Assembly (NCBI RefSeq): GCF_037976325.1
Contig: NZ_CP150265.1
Span: forward strand, 6,799,001 to 6,863,000
Origin: Paenibacillus sp. FSL K6-3182
GTDB taxonomy: Bacteria > Bacillota > Bacilli > Paenibacillales > Paenibacillaceae
Length of the DNA: 64,000 bases
Direction of reading: 5' to 3'
The position numbers and the translations under genes were made by a program. Below, piece after piece: positions 1-8,127 of the stretch. Below the pieces are notes generated by a model, which had not been told where the DNA came from, ran no database searches, and saw only the letters and a list, made by a program, of their open reading frames with translations. The stretch's first letter is position 1. The number at the start of each line of letters is the position of its first letter.

Positions 1-96
1 ACTCTTGCTCAGGGTTATTTAATAGGCAAACCTGCCCCGCTGCCATTATCAAATAAACCAATTTTGATTTAATTAACTTCATCTGAACCCATCGTT

Positions 97-136
97 GCCA
101 CGGTATCCTCCATGTGATTATCGTGGCCTTTTTTTA
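97..136 (+). terminator. Rho-independent terminator of an upstream gene
   Basis: A GCCACG arm (97-102) pairs with CGTGGC (122-127) and is followed by a run of T from 129. It faces rightward and probably ends a transcript that enters from outside the window. The first ~300 bases hold no gene that I can see. Confidence 0.6.
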
Positions 137-210
137 TACATGTTCAACCCATTCCCTCTTTCTCTTAAACTCCAATAATCAAATGCAGCTCTCCAAAGCG
201 CAGTTCGCGA

Positions 211-239
211 TTGACAATAGCAAGGCAAGTGGTTAATAT
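211..239 (+). promoter_or_regulatory. SigA-type promoter for the TetR/BltD-like/MFS operon
   Basis: TTGACA at 211-216 and TAATAT at 234-239 are separated by 17 bases, close to the vegetative consensus. The promoter lies about 70 bases before the first start codon of the three-gene cluster, leaving room for an operator in the leader, though no clear palindrome is visible. Confidence 0.6.
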
Positions 240-308
240 TATCATATAAAACTATTCTAGTTTTTTTAGTTTTCTCAAGTCTAAAGTTTTCTCTCAGGGG
301 GTCTGTTC

Positions 309-878
309 TTGATAGATCGAATTATGAAAGCATTTATCGAAGAGATTCATGATAAAGGAATCAAATTTACAATGGACGATTTGGCCTCTCGGCTAGGGAT
401 TAGCAAACGGACATTGTACGAGCATTTCCCTTCTAAAGTAAGTATTTTGGAAGCACTCATTGCGCAAACTTTAGGTGAATTCGATGAGAAAACAGCTCTG
501 ATCACACAAGATGCAAGCTTATCGATTATTGAGAAAATCAGAGGTATTGTAACCCTTCTAACAAAACATTATGAATTATATGATATACGGATACTGGAGC
601 AAATGAAGCGTTACTACCCAGAGCAATGGAAAAAAATTGATGATGCGCTGACCGATGACTGGGATGCATTGCGCAGCGTCATTGAACAAGGCATTCACGA
701 AGGCATTATAGTTAACAAAAATATATCTGTCATTATGAAGCTAATGATCGACGCAGCAAACTCAACACTCGATCAACGCTTTTATCAAAAAAATGATATT
801 ACGCTTTCCGAAGCTTTATCCACCATTGTCGATATTATTCTATTTGGACTAGTACCTAGAGCTTCAAAGGGAGAATAA
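309..878 (+). CDS. TetR/AcrR family transcriptional regulator
   Basis: A 189-residue protein with an N-terminal helix-turn-helix (about residues 17-50; MDDLASRLGISKRTLYEHF is the typical TetR recognition segment) and a helical C-terminal ligand domain of ordinary length. The start is TTG at 309, chosen because AGGGGG sits 6-7 bases upstream; an ATG at 324 is the alternative. It is the first gene of a same-strand cluster with a BltD-like acetyltransferase and an MFS exporter. By family knowledge it is probably a repressor that responds to a substrate of that pump. The ligand cannot be read from sequence. Confidence 0.85.
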   Translation: MIDRIMKAFIEEIHDKGIKFTMDDLASRLGISKRTLYEHFPSKVSILEALIAQTLGEFDEKTALITQDASLSIIEKIRGIVTLLTKHYELYDIRILEQMKRYYPEQWKKIDDALTDDWDALRSVIEQGIHEGIIVNKNISVIMKLMIDAANSTLDQRFYQKNDITLSEALSTIVDIILFGLVPRASKGE

Positions 879-981
879 AAGCCAACGCTTTTATTCTTTT
901 TTTAAACAGCTAGAAAACTACAAAAACAAAAATAGTTTCATGAGTATTGAAATTTACTGCAAAAGAAAGCGAGTGAACAGA

Positions 982-1434
982 ATGAGTCTTCATTTTTGTA
1001 AAGTAACAACAGAAAACTGGCGCGCTGTAGCCGCATTATCGGTGTCCAAGGAGCAGCAACCATTTATCGAAAGCAACGCCTTTTCTTTAGCCGAATGTTT
1101 ATTTGAGAAAAACGCAGCATCGCTTGCATTATATGATGGGGAAACCTTAGTCGGCTATGCGATGTACGGCTGGCAAAACAACGTGAACAAGAGTGTGTGG
1201 CTGGACCGCTTTATGATTGATCACCGCTTCCAAGGAAACGGATATGCCAAACGTTTTATCCCCATACTACTCGAATATTTACAGCACTTATATGAAAGCC
1301 GAACCATTTATTTGAGCCTCCATCAACATAATTCGCGTGCTCAACAGCTTTATGAACATTTTGGATTCCGCTTAAACGGTGAGATTGATGCAGACGGGCC
1401 GGTTGTCGGAATGGTCATGGAATTAAATTTATAG
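982..1434 (+). CDS. GNAT N-acetyltransferase, BltD (spermine/spermidine acetyltransferase)-like
   Basis: A 150-residue GNAT protein. VWLDRFMIDHRFQGNGYAKR is the acetyl-CoA binding motif A (R/Q-x-x-G-x-G/A), followed by a YLSLHQHNSRAQQLYEHFGF segment typical of motif B. As I recall it, the overall pattern matches BltD of Bacillus subtilis, which acetylates spermidine/spermine, including the opening M-S-x-x. I therefore chose the ATG at 982 rather than the in-frame ATG at 940, which has no ribosome site. An MFS pump gene follows 21 bases later. In B. subtilis the blt pump and bltD are also adjacent, so a polyamine or drug detoxification role is a reasonable inference. Confidence 0.75.
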   Translation: MSLHFCKVTTENWRAVAALSVSKEQQPFIESNAFSLAECLFEKNAASLALYDGETLVGYAMYGWQNNVNKSVWLDRFMIDHRFQGNGYAKRFIPILLEYLQHLYESRTIYLSLHQHNSRAQQLYEHFGFRLNGEIDADGPVVGMVMELNL

Positions 1435-1455
1435 AAACATAATAGGTGAAACCAT

Positions 1456-2658
1456 ATGAAAACATTATTTAGTAATCGCGTTTATTTATTAGTTACCGCT
1501 TCTGATTTATTGCAAAATATAGGTACATGGATACGGAACATTGCTTTGCTCTTTTTTGTATTGGAAAAATCAAATAATGACCCGGTCGCTGTGTCGATGC
1601 TGACGGTTATCGAATATTTTCCTATCTTTGCTGTTGCCCTTGTAGGCGGGGCACTCGTTGATCGGTGGAATCCCAAAAAAACGATGATTATAGCTGACTT
1701 ATTAAGTATCGTATCTATTTTGCTCATCATTGGCGTTTTGGATCTAGGCTTCTGGCCAGCTATTTATATAGCCACTTTCGTATCAACTATTATTACACAG
1801 TTCTCTCAGCCATCATCCATTAAGCTTATTAAACGTTATGTCGAACCGCAGCATGTTGGAGCAGCTGTTGGTTTAACGCAAAGCATGAACTCGATTTTCA
1901 TGATTGTTGGGCCTGTCATCGGTACCGCTATTTACGTTAATTTTGGACTTAAGGTGTCCTTATACAGCTTATTGATCCTATTCGCCCTTTCTGCCTCCTT
2001 TCTTTCGTTTCTTCCTAAACAGACCCGTGAAGAGAAAAAAGAAAACAGCTCTGTTCTGAAAGAAATTAAAGAGGGCATGATCTACCTCCGTCAAAATAGA
2101 ATATTGGTTGTTATAGCCGTATGGTTTGCTATTGATGGCCTGTCTTGGGGACTTATTCAACCACTTGATGTATTTATATTGACGGAAAGACTGCAATTGC
2201 CGAAAGAGAATTTGCAATGGTTCAGTATGTTATACGGAGTCGGGATGCTAGCTGGGGGATTAATAGCTGCTTCTATTGGCAATCGTTTCGAAACTCGGAA
2301 AATATTTACCGTTGTTATTATTGTAACGGCGACGGGAGTGCTCGTTCAGGCGCTTTCCACTTACGTTTGGTTAACCGCATCATTCCATCTGCTGGTCGGT
2401 TTATTTTATACCGTGCTGCAAGTACTGCTTAATATGCTATTTATCAAATCCGTACAGGATGAATACGTTGGCCGAGTTAACGGAGTAATGGTTCCTGTAT
2501 TTATCGGATTTATGTTAATTGGTACGTTTTGCTCAGGGTTTCTGAAAGAAGCGACCTCTTTAATTTTCGTGTACGGGACTTCCAGCTTCGTATTGCTGCT
2601 GACGCTGCCTATCATCGCTAGATTAAAGCCAAAGCATTTGAGCAAAATGAAGCAATAG
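1456..2658 (+). CDS. MFS transporter (Mef/MFS_3-type efflux pump)
   Basis: A 400-residue integral membrane protein with about 12 hydrophobic segments. A conserved GGALVDRWNPKK loop between TM2 and TM3 is the MFS motif A. The sequence resembles the macrolide-efflux-like branch (N-terminal DLLQNIGTWIRNIALLFFVLE). AGGTGA precedes the ATG by about 7 bases. It closes the TetR-acetyltransferase-MFS cluster, so it is probably co-transcribed and under control of the upstream TetR protein. The substrate is unknown; the BltD-like neighbour suggests polyamines or cationic drugs, which is inference only. A weak imperfect hairpin follows at about 2690-2730. Confidence 0.8.
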   Translation: MKTLFSNRVYLLVTASDLLQNIGTWIRNIALLFFVLEKSNNDPVAVSMLTVIEYFPIFAVALVGGALVDRWNPKKTMIIADLLSIVSILLIIGVLDLGFWPAIYIATFVSTIITQFSQPSSIKLIKRYVEPQHVGAAVGLTQSMNSIFMIVGPVIGTAIYVNFGLKVSLYSLLILFALSASFLSFLPKQTREEKKENSSVLKEIKEGMIYLRQNRILVVIAVWFAIDGLSWGLIQPLDVFILTERLQLPKENLQWFSMLYGVGMLAGGLIAASIGNRFETRKIFTVVIIVTATGVLVQALSTYVWLTASFHLLVGLFYTVLQVLLNMLFIKSVQDEYVGRVNGVMVPVFIGFMLIGTFCSGFLKEATSLIFVYGTSSFVLLLTLPIIARLKPKHLSKMKQ

Positions 2659-2801
2659 CAGTGAGCTAGGGATTAAATCAAAGAAAACACCCAACTATTC
2701 TCGCGAAAAAGCGAACTCGCAAGTTAGATGGGAGATTAAATTAAATCGCTATGATTAACCTTTTTTTATGGCTTTTAATAAAAGGATTGCTCTACGTTAC
2801 T

Positions 2802-3155
2802 CTATCTGTTTTTTGTCGTGCGACGCGAAGTTGCGGCTGTCCGTGATTTTGCGTCGTATTTTTTATTTTTTATTCTTGCTGGTTTTCTGGATAGATTGCT
2901 GACGGTTGCCTTTGGTCCAAAAAATGAACCAACTACTTTGAAAGTAGGAGGGATCTGTTGAACGAAGCCAAACAACTGCTGCATTCTTCCCATCATGGAC
3001 ATGATTCCATCAATACCGCCGATTCGACTAAACATAGACCCTGCTCTTTCAAAACCAGGCTCAAAAGTAGAATCAACCGGTTGACTAAAGTCATTAAATG
3101 GTTCATCTACAGTAGGAAGAATTGCGCTTATACGAGCTCTTTTTCTTCTTTCCAC
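2802..3155 (-). CDS. YqfQ/VrrA-like small protein
   Basis: A 117-residue protein. A central block (about residues 45-75) rich in Gly, Met and Phe, with GGIDGIMSMMGRMQQLFGF and then PTFKVVGSFFGPKA, resembles the YqfQ/VrrA family, whose members are spore-associated in Bacillus. The C-terminal ~35 residues are highly basic (Arg/Lys/Ser/Thr). The start appears to be GTG at 3155; GGAA lies upstream at a long distance, so the exact start is uncertain. It stands alone between two rightward transcription units. The family call rests on recognising the Gly/Met block. Confidence 0.5.
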   Translation of the reverse strand: MERRKRARISAILPTVDEPFNDFSQPVDSTFEPGFERAGSMFSRIGGIDGIMSMMGRMQQLFGFVQQIPPTFKVVGSFFGPKATVSNLSRKPARIKNKKYDAKSRTAATSRRTTKNR

Positions 3156-3263
3156 TTCGAATCACATTCCTTTTCTTAGTAATGTTGATATAGGTCTACT
3201 TCAAACTATGCAAGTACACCTCTATCGGTATAGTTAGTCATCTATAAAGCTCAAATTTGTACC

Positions 3264-3434
3264 TTATCTTTTTAAAATATGTTCCCAGTTTGGCGGTAAA
3301 TCACCCTTCTGCGGGCCTTTTATATGCTTCCAGCCTACTAGCCTTACATTATCAGGATTCATCGGAGATATATCAAACGTCAATCGCTCCTCTCCGACTG
3401 AAATGAGCGGACCAACTACAGGAATGGCTACCTC
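3264..3434 (-). pseudogene. 3' remnant of an unidentified gene
   Basis: Reading leftward, an open frame of 56 codons ends in TAA (3264-3266). It runs back to a TGA just above 3434 without any start codon near its head. The translation looks protein-like, with balanced composition and a segment GWKHIKGPQKGDLPPNWEHI. I do not recognise the family. It probably is the tail of a gene whose 5' part has been lost. It accounts for part of the 372-base gap before the DeoR gene. Confidence 0.35.
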
Positions 3435-3479
3435 TCAACTTAAACGTGAACAAAACAGAATTATCATGAATAAAAATGA

Positions 3480-3509
3480 TTGACAAAACCGAATAAAACC
3501 GAATAACAT
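3480..3509 (+). promoter_or_regulatory. Promoter with tandem repeats upstream of the DeoR-family gene
   Basis: TTGACA at 3480-3485 and TAACAT at 3504-3509 are 18 bases apart. The spacer is filled by two head-to-tail copies of AAAACCGAAT. DeoR-family regulators often bind direct repeats, so this may be an autoregulatory operator; that is inference. Confidence 0.45.
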
Positions 3510-3551
3510 GGAATTGTAACTGGTTATAAAATCCAGAGGAGGCGATTCGAT

Positions 3552-4325
3552 TTGTTTACCGATGAGCGTCGTGACAAGATTATTGAGCTGCTGCAAAAAA
3601 ACGGCAGAGTACTCGCCAAGGAACTCGCGGATAGGTTTGAATTGTCGATTGATTCCATCCGAAGAGATCTATCGATTATGGAGGAGAAAGGGCTGCTCAA
3701 ACGTACGCATGGCGGCGCAATACCAGCTTCTAAAGTCCGCAGCGCCCCGCTCCCGCCAGACCTTCGTTATAAAGAGGCTTCCCCGCATCAAGATGCCATA
3801 TCGAAATTAGCAGCTTCTTTTATACAAGAAAAGGATACTGTATTTATAGGCAGTGCAGGCATCCATTACGGCATGTTAAAGTTTCTTCCTGAGGTACCTT
3901 TTACGGTGGTTACGAATGCAATCAGAGTTGCTGATGCGTTGAAGGATCGTGAAGCTATTGATGTTTATTTGATAGGCGGCAAAGTGAAGAGCTCCGGAAA
4001 CATTTCCGATACACTCGCTAATCAGTTTCTTAGACAATTCACTTTAGATCTGTGCTTCGCTGCTGGGGGCGGAATTTCCAAAAACGGGGTAAGCACCTCC
4101 TCACCGGAAGTGGCTTCATTAGGACGAACGGCGGTCGAAATTTCTAGAAAACGAATTTGTCTAGCTCCTCATGAGAAGCTAGGGGTCGATTTTTTTGCCA
4201 AAGAAGGCCCCATTACCGATATGGATCTATTAATTACCGATAGTGAAGCCAGCATAACGGCTATTGAGGATATTGAGAACAAAGGTGTCAAAGTGTTAAT
4301 TGCTCAGATTCCAGAGGTATCTTAA
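3552..4325 (+). CDS. DeoR/GlpR family transcriptional regulator
   Basis: A 257-residue protein. The N-terminal DeoR helix-turn-helix (residues about 5-58) includes KELADRFELSIDSIRRDL, followed by the family signature KRTHGGAIP. The C-terminal half is a DeoR sugar-phosphate sensor domain (ISKLAASFIQEKDTVFIGSAG, VVTNAIRVADAL, GG motifs). The start is TTG at 3552, preceded by GAGGAGG. No sugar operon lies next to it: the downstream neighbours are convergent. Its targets therefore cannot be inferred beyond likely autoregulation through the repeats in its promoter. Confidence 0.85.
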   Translation: MFTDERRDKIIELLQKNGRVLAKELADRFELSIDSIRRDLSIMEEKGLLKRTHGGAIPASKVRSAPLPPDLRYKEASPHQDAISKLAASFIQEKDTVFIGSAGIHYGMLKFLPEVPFTVVTNAIRVADALKDREAIDVYLIGGKVKSSGNISDTLANQFLRQFTLDLCFAAGGGISKNGVSTSSPEVASLGRTAVEISRKRICLAPHEKLGVDFFAKEGPITDMDLLITDSEASITAIEDIENKGVKVLIAQIPEVS

Positions 4326-4453
4326 TCATTCTTAAATCGGGGCTGCGGCTGCAGCTCCGTCTTGCTATATCGCGGTTGCTTGTATCCGAGCGTTAGCGGA
4401 AAACCGCGAATGCTTGCGCCTATACTAGGAGCTAAGACATCAATTAATCGTGA

Positions 4454-5176
4454 TTACCACACTTTTGTTTCGCTTCCCGCTTGTCTCTCTTGACGGTAAC
4501 GCTGCACCCACTGCTCTGCCACATCATCTGCTAACTTATCAAAAGCTGGCGGAGCAACCTCCACCGATTCGGACTGAATGTTCAGAAAATCCAGCACCCT
4601 CAGCACTGTTCCTTCATAATCGAGAATAAAATCTTCATAAACGATCGTAAGTGGAACGATCCCTTCTTCCGAGAAAAAATCCTCCATCGCCGCTTCCCGA
4701 AGCGAGCTTTCGATGAACAAATGGTTGATTGCATCAAAATTATACTTATCGGCAATATCATGCTCTTGCGGTTTTTGGCCATGCTGCCGATGCCACTCTC
4801 CGGATACGATGGCCCGCCACCAAGATACGGCTAAACGGACTTTATTTCTTCTCGTCATATAGATATGTTTATCGCAATTCGGAAAAGCTGCACGCCAGAC
4901 GCTTGCTTTTGTCGCCGTTTCTGGCAATTGAAAGATGTTCCGAAATGCTGTGATCCATTCGCTATTCAAACTTGTTTTCAAGCCAAAAACACCATTTGAC
5001 GAAGTACCTTCCCGCCACATCTGCTCCATTTTGTCCACCGTCATTGTCTTGGGATCATTGAAGAGCAGCCATTCCGCAGGATTTCCTGCTACGTCAGTTG
5101 ATGAAAGAGCTTCATTCAGCAGGGTACTCCCTGTACGCTGTGAAAACCATATTGTATAACTTTTTTCCGGTCTCAT
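4454..5176 (-). CDS. Stf0-type sulfotransferase
   Basis: A 240-residue protein. The opening YTIWFSQRTGSTLLNEAL is the 5'-phosphosulfate loop of PAPS-dependent sulfotransferases. The downstream NPAEW(LLF) and FGLKTSL segments and the RRNKVRLAVSWWRA stretch (3'-phosphate binding R/S region) resemble the Stf0 family, whose founding member sulfates trehalose. It lies 21 bases downstream of an APS kinase gene on the same strand, with GAGGGGG as ribosome site. Together they form a PAPS supply-and-use pair: the kinase makes PAPS and this enzyme transfers the sulfate to an acceptor. The acceptor is unknown; a cell-surface glycan or small metabolite is possible. Confidence 0.8.
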   Translation of the reverse strand: MRPEKSYTIWFSQRTGSTLLNEALSSTDVAGNPAEWLLFNDPKTMTVDKMEQMWREGTSSNGVFGLKTSLNSEWITAFRNIFQLPETATKASVWRAAFPNCDKHIYMTRRNKVRLAVSWWRAIVSGEWHRQHGQKPQEHDIADKYNFDAINHLFIESSLREAAMEDFFSEEGIVPLTIVYEDFILDYEGTVLRVLDFLNIQSESVEVAPPAFDKLADDVAEQWVQRYRQERQAGSETKVW

Positions 5177-5197
5177 TTATATATCCCCCTCTCTATT

Positions 5198-5761
5198 CTA
5201 GATATTGTTCAATCGGGATTCGATGTACGCAACAAGCGCATTTATAGCATCTGCTTCGCCATACATCTCCGTGTCTATGATCATATTAGGTTGTATCGGC
5301 GTCTCATAAGGGGAATCAATGCCCGTAAAATCCTTTATTTCTCCTGCTCTCGCTTTGCGATATAAGCCCTTGGGATCACGTTGTTCGCATTCCTCCAGAG
5401 AGCATTTCACATACACTTCTGCAAAATCTTCCGGCCCAAACCGCTGCTTGATCTGCTTTCGATACGATTCATAAGGGGAAATCATCGGTACAAGGACAAC
5501 AAAACCTTTCTCTAGAAACATATCCGCAATCTCCATTGCACGGCGCATATTTTCCAGTCGTGCCTCTTCCGTAAACCCTAGATCCCGATTCAAGCCTTGC
5601 CGTAATCGATCGCCGTCAATGATGACGCATCTGTTCTCACGCCTCAGCAGCTCACTCTCCGCCCCGCAAGCAAGCGTCGTTTTTCCTGAACCGGACAACC
5701 CCGTTAACCAGAAAATAGAACCATTATGACCATTCCACTTTTCCCAACTCGTCCTTTGCAT
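5198..5761 (-). CDS. cysC: Adenylylsulfate (APS) kinase
   Basis: A 187-residue protein of normal CysC length. The P-loop GLSGSGKTT lies at about residues 21-29. IIDGDRLRQGLNRDLGFT matches the conserved DGDxxR...LGF signature, and LVPMISPYESYRKQ the 'lid' S-P-Y/F motif. It phosphorylates adenylylsulfate with ATP to give PAPS. AAAGGAGG precedes the ATG. Its partner is the adjacent downstream sulfotransferase. No ATP sulfurylase or PAPS reductase is nearby, so this copy probably serves sulfation rather than assimilatory sulfate reduction. Confidence 0.92.
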   Translation of the reverse strand: MQRTSWEKWNGHNGSIFWLTGLSGSGKTTLACGAESELLRRENRCVIIDGDRLRQGLNRDLGFTEEARLENMRRAMEIADMFLEKGFVVLVPMISPYESYRKQIKQRFGPEDFAEVYVKCSLEECEQRDPKGLYRKARAGEIKDFTGIDSPYETPIQPNMIIDTEMYGEADAINALVAYIESRLNNI

Positions 5762-5912
5762 AGCCGCAGCCTCCTTTCGATATGGAGCCGAAGCTCACCA
5801 CGTCATCTGTTTGTTTTTAGTATAGAAAATTAAGTTGGATGCGGGCAAGGTAATGATTTATTATAGCTGTTTGTGGGGAGAAGCTCTTGCACCATTTTTA
5901 AGCTTAACTGAA

Positions 5913-5946
5913 ACAGCGCGCACCGATTGAGATCGGCACGCGCTGT
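5913..5946 (-). terminator. GC-rich stem-loop downstream of the esterase gene
   Basis: ACAGCGCG...CCGAT pairs with ATCGG...CGCGCTGT around a TGAG loop. The T-tract is poor on both strands, so it may be a weak terminator or RNA-stabilising hairpin at the end of the MFS-monooxygenase-esterase operon. Otherwise the 5762-6032 gap shows nothing. Confidence 0.45.
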
Positions 5947-6032
5947 CGGTAATAGAGCGGATAGAATAAGTTCGTTTATGGAAAGAGTCTTCCAGGTCAA
6001 TTCTGACCACTGGAGAAAGTTCCTTTACTTAA

Positions 6033-6971
6033 TTAAGGATTAAGTGCTCTCGCAATCGCATCCACATAGCTTTGGCTAGCTCGCTGGCTCACTTCTGCTT
6101 GTGGAACGATCATTTCAAAGCTGTGAAAACAGCCGGGATATAAATGAAACTCGACGTCTACGCCTGCTTGCGCTAAGCGTGTGACATATTCGATTGTTTC
6201 ATCACGGAATACATCGAGCTGACCAATGCAGGTATAGGTGGGCGGCAACCCCGCCAGATTTTCCACCCTCGACGGAACTGCATGTGAAGATAGCTCGCTA
6301 TCATCAAGGTATTCGCCTAAGTACATTTTCCAAGCTGTCAAATTGTTCGTTCGGTTCCAGGTTGCATTATCCGCTGTAATTTCATGACTTGATGCCGAAA
6401 TATTACGGTTGTCGAGCATCGGGTACAGCGGCATTTGGAAGATGAGGGCTGGGCCGCCTTTGTCACGAGCCATGATAGCAAGCGCTGCGGTCAGACCCCC
6501 GCCCCCGCTTGCACCGGCAATGGCTATCCGATTCAAATCAATGCCCAGCGAATCTGCTTCGTCCGCCATCCACGTCAAGCCTGAATAACAGTCGTCGATA
6601 GCAGCTGGGTAAGGGTGCTCAGGAGCAAGTCGATAATCGACAGATACAACGACACAATTAGCTGCTTGCACGAAGCGTTCACACAAAGCATCGTCCATGT
6701 CCGGATGCCCCATTACATAACCTCCCCCGTGAATCCACAGCATCGCAGGAAGCTTAGCGATCGTTCGCACGGCAGGTTCGTAAATTTTGACCAGTATCTC
6801 ACCTGCTGCGCCCGGGATCATACGACTTGTCGAACGTACATGCTCCGACTTTTCAATAGGAGAACTCGACAACAAACTCCGGCTCCACTCTAATTTTCCT
6901 TCCAGCTGAAATCCAGGAAACTGAGCCAATACCGGCCTTAATTCTGGCAATACGCGACTTTCAAAATTCAT
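6033..6971 (-). CDS. Alpha/beta hydrolase, HSL-type esterase/lipase
   Basis: A 312-residue protein of the hormone-sensitive-lipase (abhydrolase_3) family. The oxyanion motif HGGG lies at about residues 80-83 (LWIHGGGYVMGHP). The nucleophile serine is in GASGGG; the acid is the Asp in GQLDVFRDE; the base is the His in CFHSFE. Such enzymes hydrolyse short-chain esters. TAGGAGC precedes the ATG. It is the last gene of a three-gene leftward operon (MFS pump, luciferase-like monooxygenase, this esterase), 63 bases after the monooxygenase gene. The operon suggests detoxification or catabolism of an ester-bearing compound, under the divergent TetR gene. Confidence 0.85.
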   Translation of the reverse strand: MNFESRVLPELRPVLAQFPGFQLEGKLEWSRSLLSSSPIEKSEHVRSTSRMIPGAAGEILVKIYEPAVRTIAKLPAMLWIHGGGYVMGHPDMDDALCERFVQAANCVVVSVDYRLAPEHPYPAAIDDCYSGLTWMADEADSLGIDLNRIAIAGASGGGGLTAALAIMARDKGGPALIFQMPLYPMLDNRNISASSHEITADNATWNRTNNLTAWKMYLGEYLDDSELSSHAVPSRVENLAGLPPTYTCIGQLDVFRDETIEYVTRLAQAGVDVEFHLYPGCFHSFEMIVPQAEVSQRASQSYVDAIARALNP

Positions 6972-7034
6972 AATAATTGCTCCTATAATACAGTTTATTT
7001 GTTGATTACATTTTTTTTAATAACTACAGCAGAA

Positions 7035-8096
7035 TCATGATTCTTTTTCCGTCTCCGCTTCCCACTTGGCAATTTCCTCTCGGACGCGTGGCGCAACCTC
7101 TGTTCCTAGCAGCTCAATGGCTCTCATCACTTGATCATGCGGCATAGTACTTAAAGGCACATACATCATAAAACGCGTAACGCCTACATTTTTCCGAAGA
7201 TGAATAATTTTTTGGGCAACGGTTTCCGGATCACCCACATAAAGTGCTCCTTCAAAGCTGCGCGCGGCATCAAAGCTGGAACGGTCATAATGCGCCCAGC
7301 CCCGCTCTTTCCCCAGTTTATTCATGCCTGCTTGCGTGGAAGGGAAAAATGTATCTGCCGCTAGATCCGTATTTTCTGCAACAAAACCGATGGAATGAGA
7401 CCCCACTTTAAGGTGCGATTCATCATGGCCGGCATGCGCAGCCGCTTTCTTATAAAGCTGTATAAGTGGTTCAAATTGCATCGGGCTTCCGCCAATGATC
7501 GCGAGCATCAATGGCAGTCCGAGCAGTCCAGCACGAATTGCAGAGTCCCGGTTGCCTCCGCTGCCTACCCATATCGGCAACGAATTTTGAACAGGCCGTG
7601 GATATACGCCTAAATCATGAATCGCAGGCCGGTGCCCGCCCTTCCAAGTTACTTTTTCGGACCCTCGTATTTTTAAGAGCAATTCCAGATGTTCCTCGAA
7701 CAGCTCGTCATAGTCATTCAAATCATAGCCAAACAGTGGAAAAGATTCGATAAAGGAACCCCGACCAGCCATAATCTCCGCACGTCCATTTGAAATACCA
7801 TCAAGCGTAGCAAAATCCTGAAAAACACGTACCGGGTCAGATGAAGAAAGTACCGTTACGGCACTCGTTAGCTGAATCCGTTTTGTCTGTGATGCAGCTG
7901 CAGCTAGCACAACTGCAGGTGAAGATGCTGCATAATCTTTCCGATGATGCTCACCTACGCCAAATACATCAAGTCCCACTTGATCGGCAAGGACAATTTC
8001 CTCGACAACCTCACGCAATCGCTGCGCATGACTTATTACTGCACCCGTATGAATATCCGGCTTTGTTTCTACAAACGAAGTTATACCTATTTCCAT
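7035..8096 (-). CDS. LLM-class flavin-dependent oxidoreductase (luciferase-like monooxygenase)
   Basis: A 353-residue protein of the bacterial luciferase-like superfamily. GITSFVE opens the first TIM-barrel strand; VFGVGEHH, SSPAVVLAAAASQTKRI and FATLDGISNGRAEIMAGRGSF are characteristic of the flavin-binding core. It probably uses FMNH2 or F420 with oxygen to oxidise a small organic substrate. The ATG at 8096 is preferred over TTG at 8102 because AGGAGAG then has proper spacing. It sits 31 bases after the MFS gene and 63 bases before the esterase gene. The substrate is unknown. Confidence 0.85.
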   Translation of the reverse strand: MEIGITSFVETKPDIHTGAVISHAQRLREVVEEIVLADQVGLDVFGVGEHHRKDYAASSPAVVLAAAASQTKRIQLTSAVTVLSSSDPVRVFQDFATLDGISNGRAEIMAGRGSFIESFPLFGYDLNDYDELFEEHLELLLKIRGSEKVTWKGGHRPAIHDLGVYPRPVQNSLPIWVGSGGNRDSAIRAGLLGLPLMLAIIGGSPMQFEPLIQLYKKAAAHAGHDESHLKVGSHSIGFVAENTDLAADTFFPSTQAGMNKLGKERGWAHYDRSSFDAARSFEGALYVGDPETVAQKIIHLRKNVGVTRFMMYVPLSTMPHDQVMRAIELLGTEVAPRVREEIAKWEAETEKES

Positions 8097-8127
8097 GATC
8101 AATCTCTCCTGTTTAAATTATTTATTT

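Noticed and set aside
2685..2735. Terminator after the first MFS gene
   Set aside because: The pairing CCCAxCTA/TTAGATGGG is imperfect with a large loop and no T-run.
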